Shown here: piece by piece, positions 55,051-64,000 of the stretch
How the letters are laid out: each line of letters starts with the position of its first letter
Numbering within the stretch: position 1 is the stretch's first letter
Source: Gynuella sunshinyii YC6258
Lineage (GTDB): Bacteria; Pseudomonadota; Gammaproteobacteria; Pseudomonadales; Natronospirillaceae
DNA length: 64,000 bases
Assembly (NCBI RefSeq): GCF_000940805.1
Contig: NZ_CP007142.1
Coordinates: forward strand, 5,990,593 to 6,054,592
Direction of reading: 5' to 3'
Notes under the pieces: generated by a model
Database searches by the model: none
Told to the model about the DNA's origin: nothing
What the model saw: the letters and a program-made list of their open reading frames with translations, nothing else
Translations under genes and position numbers: made by a program

Positions 55051-55485
55051 CTATTCAACCCCCTCAACATTAAGCCCCATACTTCTGGCGGTACCAGCAA
55101 TTGTACGGACAGCAGCATCAAGATCTGCAGCGGTTAAATCCGGCTCTTTTGTTTTTGCAATTTCTTCCAACTGAACACGACTGACAGTTCCAACTTTTTC
55201 AGTGTTTGGACGTCCAGAGCCGCTTTTAATACCTGCTGCTTTCTTTAACAGCACAGAAGCCGGAGGGGTTTTTTTAACGAACGTGAAGCTGCGATCAGCA
55301 TATACGGTGATAACAACAGGAATAGGAAGCCCAGGTTCCATCCCCTGTGTTTCAGCATTAAATGCTTTACAGAACTCCATAATATTGACACCATGTTGGC
55401 CCAATGCAGGACCAACTGGCGGACTTGGATTGGCTTTACCAGCTGCAACCTGCAGCTTGATATAAGCTTGAACTTTCTTTGCCAT
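55051..55485 (-). CDS. rplK: 50S ribosomal protein L11
   Basis: GTPase-centre protein, needed for RelA activation and the thiostrepton site. The 144 residues (E. coli 142) start [20 protein letters not shown], followed by [19 protein letters not shown]. It is 111 bases after nusG, in a gap that probably contains the L11 operon promoter though none is clear by eye. Confidence 0.98.
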   Translation of the reverse strand: MAKKVQAYIKLQVAAGKANPSPPVGPALGQHGVNIMEFCKAFNAETQGMEPGLPIPVVITVYADRSFTFVKKTPPASVLLKKAAGIKSGSGRPNTEKVGTVSRVQLEEIAKTKEPDLTAADLDAAVRTIAGTARSMGLNVEGVE

Positions 55486-55596
55486 TTTTAAGCTCTCCTC
55501 GGGTATTGACGCCCTAAGGCTCCCCGTTTCTTTTCACAGACATGAAAACCCCGAAAATCCAAAGACCTCAGGGCTCAAAAAATTCAAAAAAATCTA

Positions 55597-56130
55597 TTAG
55601 CCTTTTTCTACTTGGCTAAATTCAAGCTCTACAGGTGTAGCTCTACCAAAGATAGAAACGGATACCTGCAAGCGACTCTTTTCATAATTGACCTTTTCGA
55701 CTGTTCCATTGAAATCAGCAAAAGGACCATCATTAACCCTAACAACTTCACCGGGCTCAAATATAGTCTTCTGAGTAGGCCGAGCAGCTCCCTCTTTAAC
55801 GCGATCAAGAATCGCCATTGCTTCTTTCTCACTAATCGGAGCAGGCTTTTCTGGAGTACCACCAATAAATCCCATAACTCTAGGCGTACTTTTCACCAAA
55901 TGCCAACTACTGTCATTCATTTCCATTTGAACCAATACATAGCCAGGGTAAAATTTTCTTTCACTTTTCCTTCTCTTTCCATCGCGCATTTCAACAACGC
56001 TTTCTGTCGGCACCAGAATCTCTCCAAAAGAATCCTGCATACCTTGAATTTCCACTTGCTCTTTTAAAGCATTGGCAACTCTCTTCTCATAACCAGAATA
56101 AGCATGCACCACATACCAGCGCTTAGACAT
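55597..56130 (-). CDS. nusG: Transcription elongation/antitermination factor NusG
   Basis: Binds RNA polymerase clamp and, through its KOW domain, Rho or S10, coupling transcription with translation. The 177 residues (E. coli 181) begin [20 protein letters not shown] and have [20 protein letters not shown] and the KOW sequence [20 protein letters not shown]. It lies 6 bases after secE. Confidence 0.98.
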   Translation of the reverse strand: MSKRWYVVHAYSGYEKRVANALKEQVEIQGMQDSFGEILVPTESVVEMRDGKRRKSERKFYPGYVLVQMEMNDSSWHLVKSTPRVMGFIGGTPEKPAPISEKEAMAILDRVKEGAARPTQKTIFEPGEVVRVNDGPFADFNGTVEKVNYEKSRLQVSVSIFGRATPVELEFSQVEKG

Positions 56131-56136
56131 AACAGA

Positions 56137-56508
56137 TCATCCAATAAGTGTTTTGATCAGAAAACCTAAAAGGGTGTCAATAACCCACAACAGCAAAGCC
56201 ACAACAACAACAACAGCCACAACGATCATTGTTGTTTGCATGGTTTCCTGCCTGGTAGGCCAAACTACCTTTCGGACTTCAACCCACGCTTCCTTTCTAA
56301 GCCGATTAAAATCCCTTCCCTTATTGGTCTGCAAACCTAGAAAACCCGCTACAAGAACCAACGCCAACACAGCCAATACTCGATACAGCAATGAATATTC
56401 TGAAAAATAATAATTCCCACCGATCGCAGCAATTAATAACAAAGCCACAACAAACCAAACAAATAAGTCTAATGCTGACGATCCACGGGAATCTACACGA
56501 GAGTTCAT
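56137..56508 (-). CDS. secE: Protein translocase subunit SecE
   Basis: Clamp-like membrane subunit of the SecYE channel. The 123-residue protein is of the long E. coli type (127), with three membrane segments (about 11-29, 37-55 and 91-115) and the conserved amphipathic EAWVEVRKVVWPTRQETMQT before the last span. It sits directly downstream of tRNA-Trp. Confidence 0.96.
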   Translation of the reverse strand: MNSRVDSRGSSALDLFVWFVVALLLIAAIGGNYYFSEYSLLYRVLAVLALVLVAGFLGLQTNKGRDFNRLRKEAWVEVRKVVWPTRQETMQTTMIVVAVVVVVALLLWVIDTLLGFLIKTLIG

Positions 56509-56537
56509 TCAAACACCTGTAACGGTACCAAAATAAG

Positions 56538-56613
56538 TGGCAGGCCAGGAGGGACTCGAACCCCCAACTTTCGGTTTTGGAGACCGATGCTCTACCAATT
56601 GAACTACTGGCCT
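56538..56613 (-). tRNA. tRNA-Trp (CCA)
   Basis: 76-nt cloverleaf with acceptor AGGCCAG/CTGGCCT, anticodon loop CTCCAAA (anticodon CCA), GGTTCGAGTCC T arm and an encoded 3' CCA. It lies between tuf and secE, as in Pseudomonas. Confidence 0.97.
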
Positions 56614-56718
56614 AAAAGAAGCCTGTAACTGAGCCGGCGGATTCTAATTCAGCACAGCTACAGACGCAAGCTCAGAATTAAAAATTAAACTGAGCTAGAG
56701 CTAACAAAAACTACTGCG

Positions 56719-57912
56719 TTACTCGATTACTTTAGCAACAACACCGGCACCCACTGTACGGCCGCCTTCACGAATCGCGAAACGTAGACCATCATCCATT
56801 GCAATCGGAGCAATCAACGTTACAACCATCTTAATGTTGTCACCAGGCATAACCATTTCTACGCCTTCTGGCAACTCTACCGCACCCGTTACGTCCGTTG
56901 TACGGAAGTAGAACTGAGGACGATAACCTTTGAAGAACGGAGTATGACGACCACCTTCTTCTTTCGACAGAACATATACTTCTGATTCGAATTTAGTGTG
57001 CGGAGTAATCGTACCTGGCTTCGCCAATACCTGACCACGCTCTACGTCGTCACGCTTGGTACCACGCAACAAGACACCCACGTTCTCACCTGCACGACCT
57101 TCGTCCAGCAGCTTACGGAACATCTCAACACCGGTAACGGTTGTTTTAGTGGTGTCACGAACACCTACAATCTCAACTTCTTCACCAACTTTGATAATGC
57201 CGCGCTCTACACGTCCAGTCACCACAGTACCACGGCCAGAAATTGAGAATACGTCTTCGATTGGCATCAGGAACGGCAGGTCAATCGCACGTTCTGGTTC
57301 TGGAATGTATTCATCCAGAGTTTCAACCAACTTCTTAACCGCTGAAGTGCCCATCTCGTTATCATCTTTACCTTCCAGCGCCATCAACGCTGAACCAATA
57401 ACGATCGGGGTATCGTCACCTGGGAAATCGTACTGAGACAACAGCTCACGCACTTCCATCTCCACCAGTTCCAACAACTCTTCATCATCAACCATGTCAG
57501 CCTTGTTCAGGAACACTACGATGTAAGGAACACCCACCTGACGGGACAACAAAATGTGCTCTCGAGTTTGAGGCATCGGGCCATCTGCTGCTGAACACAC
57601 CAGAATCGCACCATCCATCTGTGCCGCACCAGTAATCATATTCTTAACGTAGTCAGCGTGTCCTGGGCAGTCCACGTGGGCGTAGTGACGGTTTGGTGAG
57701 TCATACTCTACGTGGGCAGTCGAAATCGTGATACCACGCTCACGCTCTTCTGGCGCATTGTCGATACCATCAAATGCCACCGCCGTGCCACCCCATACAT
57801 CCGCACATACGCGCGTCAGGGCCGCTGTCAGCGTGGTTTTACCATGGTCAACGTGACCAATTGTACCCACGTTGACGTGGGGCTTTTTACGCTCAAAGGT
57901 TGCCTTTGACAT
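56719..57912 (-). CDS. tufB: Elongation factor Tu (intact copy)
   Basis: GTPase carrying aminoacyl-tRNA to the ribosomal A site. The 397-residue product has GHVDHGKTT at 19-27, the RGITI switch I region, [20 protein letters not shown], and the domain II/III blocks [14 protein letters not shown] and [20 protein letters not shown]. It lies in the tRNA-tuf unit between tRNA-Thr and tRNA-Trp. It is nearly identical to the frameshifted copy at 40182-41375 and is the only tuf in the window that reads through. Near-identity stops exactly at the ORF edges, the mark of gene conversion. Confidence 0.99.
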   Translation of the reverse strand: MSKATFERKKPHVNVGTIGHVDHGKTTLTAALTRVCADVWGGTAVAFDGIDNAPEERERGITISTAHVEYDSPNRHYAHVDCPGHADYVKNMITGAAQMDGAILVCSAADGPMPQTREHILLSRQVGVPYIVVFLNKADMVDDEELLELVEMEVRELLSQYDFPGDDTPIVIGSALMALEGKDDNEMGTSAVKKLVETLDEYIPEPERAIDLPFLMPIEDVFSISGRGTVVTGRVERGIIKVGEEVEIVGVRDTTKTTVTGVEMFRKLLDEGRAGENVGVLLRGTKRDDVERGQVLAKPGTITPHTKFESEVYVLSKEEGGRHTPFFKGYRPQFYFRTTDVTGAVELPEGVEMVMPGDNIKMVVTLIAPIAMDDGLRFAIREGGRTVGAGVVAKVIE

Positions 57913-57935
57913 CGCATCTACCTCATCAAACCGTT

Positions 57936-57963
57936 AATACAAAAAACAGGCCGACTGCCTGTT
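57936..57963 (-). terminator. Intrinsic terminator/attenuator between tRNA-Thr and tufB
   Basis: On the minus strand AACAGGC pairs with GCCTGTT around a 5-base loop and is followed by TTTTTTG. It lies 7 bases past the tRNA-Thr 3' end and 24 before tufB, so it would reduce readthrough from the tRNA promoter into tufB. Confidence 0.8.
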
Positions 57964-57969
57964 AGAATC

Positions 57970-58044
57970 TGGTGCTCACGACGAGACTTGAACTCGTGAC
58001 CTCTCCATTACCAATGGAGTGCTCTACCACTGAGCTACGCGAGC
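57970..58044 (-). tRNA. tRNA-Thr (GGT)
   Basis: 75-nt cloverleaf: acceptor GCTCGCG, D arm GCTCAGTGGTAGAGC, anticodon stem CTCCA with loop TTGGTAA (anticodon GGT), T arm GAGTTCAAGTCTC and encoded CCA. Last tRNA before tufB. Confidence 0.97.
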
Positions 58045-58051
58045 ATAACAA

Positions 58052-58125
<74 letters not shown>

Positions 58126-58134
58126 ACAAGAAAA

Positions 58135-58219
58135 TGGTGGAGGGGGACGGATTCGAACCATCGAAGCACGAGGCGGCAGATTTACAGTCTGCTCCCTTTG
58201 ACCACTCGGGAACCCCTCC
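58135..58219 (-). tRNA. tRNA-Tyr (GTA)
   Basis: 85-nt class II tRNA with a long variable arm: acceptor GGAGGGG, anticodon loop CTGTAAA (anticodon GTA), T arm TGGTTCGAATCCG, encoded CCA. First gene of the tRNA-tuf unit. Confidence 0.97.
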
Positions 58220-58232
58220 TGAGCGGGCGCAA

Positions 58233-58261
58233 AGTTTGCCCATATGCCCCCACCTTGTCAA
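58233..58261 (-). promoter_or_regulatory. Promoter of the tRNA-Tyr/Gly/Thr-tufB unit
   Basis: On the minus strand a perfect -35 TTGACA (58256-58261), a 17-base spacer and a -10 CAAACT (58233-58238), followed by a GC-rich GCGCCCGC discriminator. It is about 14 bases ahead of tRNA-Tyr. Confidence 0.75.
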
Positions 58262-58387
58262 CAATTTTTTATTTAAAAATTCAATTTAAACAACAACTTA
58301 TCATCAACAAGGCATTTGCAATACAGGAGTCTTCACACCCTTCTCGAACGCGGCGCGATAATACGCACTTAAGCTCATTGTTTCAAG

Positions 58388-59038
58388 CTAATTACATGTT
58401 ATTAAACGGGAATTTATTTCTGGAAAATTTGATTGCAGCGATTCTAAAATTCCTTCATTAAAGTATTTAGAGCCATCTGCATTTATCACGACCCATATTG
58501 CAGAACTATCTACGGTGTTTTCTTTAATAATCGGCTTATAACCCAGTGCCTTGATTTTCGAATAAATGGCTTCTGCATTGTTTTTCTTGGAATAAACTCC
58601 CAGCGATAGACCATTTGCCAGATCGCCACTGCCAAAAACATAGCTATCTATACCACGCTGATTAAGCTCATTAAGCTTTGCTTTTGCCTCAGATAAGCTT
58701 TTGAATGGCGGCAGGTAAACCAGATAGTCCTTAACCGCCGATTGTTTTAGTGTTTCCTGACGACTAGGCATATCAAGAGCGCCAAGCCTAAGAATGACTT
58801 GAGACGCAATACTGTCGCTTGAAAATGGCCCCAGCTGAACACATTCTGTAGCACCAGTCTGCAGACTGGTTGCTATCGACTTTGCTGTTTCTGACCCGAG
58901 AAGCTTTATATTGTTTATCTGAGCCGGCGATAGATTTGAGGCAGAGGGGGACACATCTTTATCTGCGGGGGCCTTTAAGAATGACCAGCCGAACAACACA
59001 ACATTTAAGAATAGCAATACAAAAAATATCCATTTCAT
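58388..59038 (-). CDS. SPOR-domain inner-membrane protein
   Basis: A 216-residue protein with an N-terminal membrane anchor (FFVLLFLNVVLFGWSFL) and a periplasmic C-terminal part with a SPOR-like fold, CVQLGPFSSDSIASQVILRL and YLVYLPPFKSLSEAKAKLNE. SPOR domains bind peptidoglycan lacking stem peptides, often at the division site. Its start overlaps the end of coaX, and homologues sit at this place in Pseudomonas. Specific role unknown. Confidence 0.78.
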   Translation of the reverse strand: MKWIFFVLLFLNVVLFGWSFLKAPADKDVSPSASNLSPAQINNIKLLGSETAKSIATSLQTGATECVQLGPFSSDSIASQVILRLGALDMPSRQETLKQSAVKDYLVYLPPFKSLSEAKAKLNELNQRGIDSYVFGSGDLANGLSLGVYSKKNNAEAIYSKIKALGYKPIIKENTVDSSAIWVVINADGSKYFNEGILESLQSNFPEINSRLITCN

Positions 59039-59769
59039 CAGTCACAACCCCGATGAATAAACGACATTCCTTTTAAAACAAGATTCTCTTCAAGCTGATG
59101 AGAACAAGATAACAGCGACGACACCTGAGCGGCTCCTCCTCCCGTGATAGTTACATCATAGCCTTTGTGTTTAAGAGAAATATACTCAAGTGCCGCTATT
59201 GCGGACAACATAACCCCGGACCTCATACAGTCCTCTGTATTCGAGCCAGGATTCAATGAAACATCCTCTCCAATATCCAATGAGGGTAAGTTAGCCACTG
59301 CCGGGAAAGACTTTAATTGAGACTCAGGGCTCTGCAGGATGTATCCCCCCAGATGTTTCCCGTTCGCAAGGAGGTCAATCGTTAGCGCCGTTCCCACAGA
59401 AACGATTATATATTTCCTTTTTGGATAAATATGATTAATAGCAATCATATTTAAAACCCTATCAACTCCAATACTAGTTACATCCTGATACGCAAGCTGA
59501 ATATAATCGGTAAGCAGCTCTGATGTGACTCGATACCATTTAACGGCATAGCGATCAAGCATAGAGACAATCCTGTCAAAATGGCCTATATCACCCACAG
59601 CAGCAAGTCTAACCGTTACTGACTGACCAGCAACCTCCTGACCAAACATTAGTTCAATTTGCCGGAAATCAGAATTACGAAACCTGCCAGACAGGTGTCC
59701 AAGCCCTCCATAGCCCTGAAATTTAGTAAAAGTATTACCTATGTCTAGATCCAGATAAGCTTTCGCCAT
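59038..59769 (-). CDS. coaX: Type III pantothenate kinase
   Basis: First step of coenzyme A synthesis, phosphorylating pantothenate with ATP; type III enzymes need a monovalent cation and are not feedback inhibited by CoA. The 243-residue protein has the ASKHA-fold P-loop LDLDIGNTFTKFQ at the N terminus, a SIGVDRVLNM block, VSVGTALTIDLL and a C-terminal TGGGAAQV. It overlaps birA and the SPOR gene by single bases, so the three genes form one operon. Confidence 0.92.
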   Translation of the reverse strand: MAKAYLDLDIGNTFTKFQGYGGLGHLSGRFRNSDFRQIELMFGQEVAGQSVTVRLAAVGDIGHFDRIVSMLDRYAVKWYRVTSELLTDYIQLAYQDVTSIGVDRVLNMIAINHIYPKRKYIIVSVGTALTIDLLANGKHLGGYILQSPESQLKSFPAVANLPSLDIGEDVSLNPGSNTEDCMRSGVMLSAIAALEYISLKHKGYDVTITGGGAAQVSSLLSCSHQLEENLVLKGMSFIHRGCD

Positions 59770-60740
59770 TAACGCCCTCGCAGACTCACTTCTCCAGCAT
59801 TATAATAATGCTCTCCAGTATCTGTTCCTAATATAAGCAACCCTTCTGGGGTGATCCCTTGATGTACACCAGAGATTTCGCCATCATCCCCTGCAAGAAC
59901 GCAGACATTCTGACCCAGGTAAATATCGCGATCATGCCAAAGCTCAATTAGACGATCTGGTTTGCTGAAGGCCACCGTAAAACAGTTAACCAGCTCTTCA
60001 ATCACGGCTGCTGCCAAAAAATTTCGGTCAACATAACCCCCTATAGCCTCTCGCAAACTTATCCAAGGCTGGCCAATAAAGACATTTTTATCCAACTGGT
60101 TACAGTTAATACCCATTCCCACAGCGAGATGAGTGTAACCTTCTGTCGACTGCTTAGCTTCCAATAATATGCCCGCCACTTTTTTGCCATTCACATATAT
60201 ATCGTTTGGCCACTTAATGCCTATCTCCCGAACGCCTAACGACTTTATTGCATTGTAACAAGCGACTGCACTCCAAAGACTCAATACCGAAACCTGATGG
60301 AGAGGTCGCGGAACGCGACAAGCTGCCGACATCAGTAAATTATCACCAAACTTGGATACCCAGCTTCTCCCTCGCCTCCCTTTGCCTGAAACCTGATGTT
60401 CAGTTAAGAAGAAATTAAATTTATCTACAGACTTATGAGCTAGCGCTAGACTATTAGTCGAAGGTGTTACATAGGAAAGTTCAAGATTATCAATTCGATT
60501 GCCAACAGATGGCTTGATAAATGACCAGATTTTATTTTGGTCAAGTAGAATGATGGAATCCGGCAACGATAGCTTGACTGACGACCCTACCGAGATATCC
60601 AATCCCTGGCCTGATAAGTACTCAATCGCCTCCAGTACTGCGTATGTTTCTGTCTCACACTGTTGGGCAAGTTCACCTAAATTACTCTCTTTAGTTCTAA
60701 GCAAAACTTCCAGAACATTGATAGCAACAATCAACTGCAA
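59769..60740 (-). CDS. birA: Biotin-protein ligase / biotin operon repressor
   Basis: Makes biotinyl-AMP and attaches biotin to acetyl-CoA carboxylase carrier protein; the N-terminal winged helix lets it repress biotin genes. Catalytic motifs are GKGRRGRSW and KWPNDIYVNGKKVAGILLEA. A helix-turn-helix-like segment (NLGELAQQCETETYAVLEAI) lies near residue 20. I place the start at TTG 60740: GGAG lies 8 bases upstream, and the 323-residue product matches E. coli BirA (321). The ATG at 60842 would add 34 residues unlike BirA and lies 36 bases from the 5S gene. Confidence 0.88.
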   Translation of the reverse strand: MQLIVAINVLEVLLRTKESNLGELAQQCETETYAVLEAIEYLSGQGLDISVGSSVKLSLPDSIILLDQNKIWSFIKPSVGNRIDNLELSYVTPSTNSLALAHKSVDKFNFFLTEHQVSGKGRRGRSWVSKFGDNLLMSAACRVPRPLHQVSVLSLWSAVACYNAIKSLGVREIGIKWPNDIYVNGKKVAGILLEAKQSTEGYTHLAVGMGINCNQLDKNVFIGQPWISLREAIGGYVDRNFLAAAVIEELVNCFTVAFSKPDRLIELWHDRDIYLGQNVCVLAGDDGEISGVHQGITPEGLLILGTDTGEHYYNAGEVSLRGR

Positions 60741-60877
60741 AGTACCTACTCCGGCCAAGCGCGAAGTAGTGGAGTGTAGCATAGGTGTTGTCGGTAATGC
60801 GTCGACCAAAGAGTTTGATCCATGGCTTCCAACCCCCCGCATCGATACATCTGTCTCCAGACCGGGGTCGTGTTAGA

Positions 60878-60996
60878 TGCCTGACGATGTCCTACTCTCA
60901 CATGGGGAGACCCCACACTACCATCGGCGATGCGTCGTTTCACTACTGAGTTCGGGATGGAATCAGGTGGGTCCAACGCTCTATCGTCGTCAAGCA
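60878..60996 (-). rRNA. rrf: 5S ribosomal RNA
   Basis: About 119 nt, from TGCTTGACGACGATAGAGCG to GACATCGTCAGGCA on the minus strand, with paired ends and the conserved CCCATCCCGAACTC-type block (CCATCCCGAACTCAG). It follows 23S rRNA in the same operon. No convincing intrinsic terminator was found in the 137 bases before birA. Confidence 0.95.
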
Positions 60997-61178
60997 ATTC
61001 GCTTGCTTCGGCTTTCGCCTGGGAGCCCGTGGAATCGCTTCTCACCAGCCCCCGCTGTTCTGAACAAGTTCGTCTATCGTCTCAACAAGTCATGTGTGTC
61101 TATCTCTATCCACACTTCACGTATCTTATCAGCGCTCAACCTCGCACATCGTCGTGCTCAAAACGCCTTAGGCGTTAT
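60997..61178 (-). other. 23S-5S internal transcribed spacer
   Basis: About 182 bases between 23S and 5S, with no tRNA. Directly after the 23S 3' end an AACGCC/GGCGTT hairpin is seen, probably the end of the 23S processing stem. Confidence 0.75.

Positions 61179-64000
<2,822 letters not shown>

Overview
The window comes from a gammaproteobacterium, probably a marine or saline-habitat member of the Oceanospirillales/Pseudomonadales side of the class. The main evidence is gene order. The run rRNA operon - birA - coaX - SPOR protein - tRNA-Tyr/Gly/Thr - tuf - tRNA-Trp - secE - nusG - rplKAJL - rpoBC - rpsL - rpsG - fusA - tuf - S10/spc/alpha operons is continuous on the minus strand, and it matches the Pseudomonas-type arrangement. 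The species cannot be named from this sequence.

Bases 1-26300 are accessory and metabolic. A GbcB-like glycine betaine demethylase reductase (151-1278) is followed by a patch of short direct repeats. Next is a minus-strand fecBCDE-type ferric citrate uptake operon with two tandem periplasmic binding proteins, a Fur box and a second palindrome upstream. A divergent pair then encodes a DraG-type ADP-ribosylglycohydrolase (6204-7124) and a DraT-type ADP-ribosyltransferase (7191-8024). No nitrogenase gene is visible nearby. Downstream on the plus strand is a 1271-residue P-loop ATPase with two membrane segments inside its nucleotide-binding domain (8327-12142), a KAP-like layout. After it come the MltA lytic transglycosylase, a 142-bp MITE-like palindrome and a secreted esterase with a C-terminal beta/gamma-crystallin-like domain.

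Bases 15366-24692 hold a five-gene minus-strand operon with circularly permuted ATP-grasp, alpha-E and transglutaminase-like proteins. The ATP-grasp/alpha-E pair occurs twice, once as separate genes and once fused, and there are two transglutaminase-like proteins. The chemistry of this family of operons is still poorly defined. A PLP aminotransferase (25037-26218) lies between this operon and the ribosomal block.

Bases 26375-60740 are the translation and transcription core, all on the minus strand. Readable control elements include near-consensus promoters ahead of rpsJ, rpsL and the tRNA-tuf unit, an L10-type mRNA leader, an rplL-rpoB attenuator-like hairpin and several intrinsic terminators. 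The tuf copy next to fusA (40182-41375) carries two compensating single-base indels relative to the intact tuf at 56719-57912. It is either a very young pseudogene or a sequence error. The window ends inside a 23S rRNA gene preceded (in plus coordinates) by 5S rRNA.

The most unusual parts are the orphan DraT/DraG pair beside the giant KAP-like ATPase, the doubled ATP-grasp/alpha-E/transglutaminase operon, and the frameshifted tuf copy. All functional claims rest on reading motifs by eye. No database search was run.
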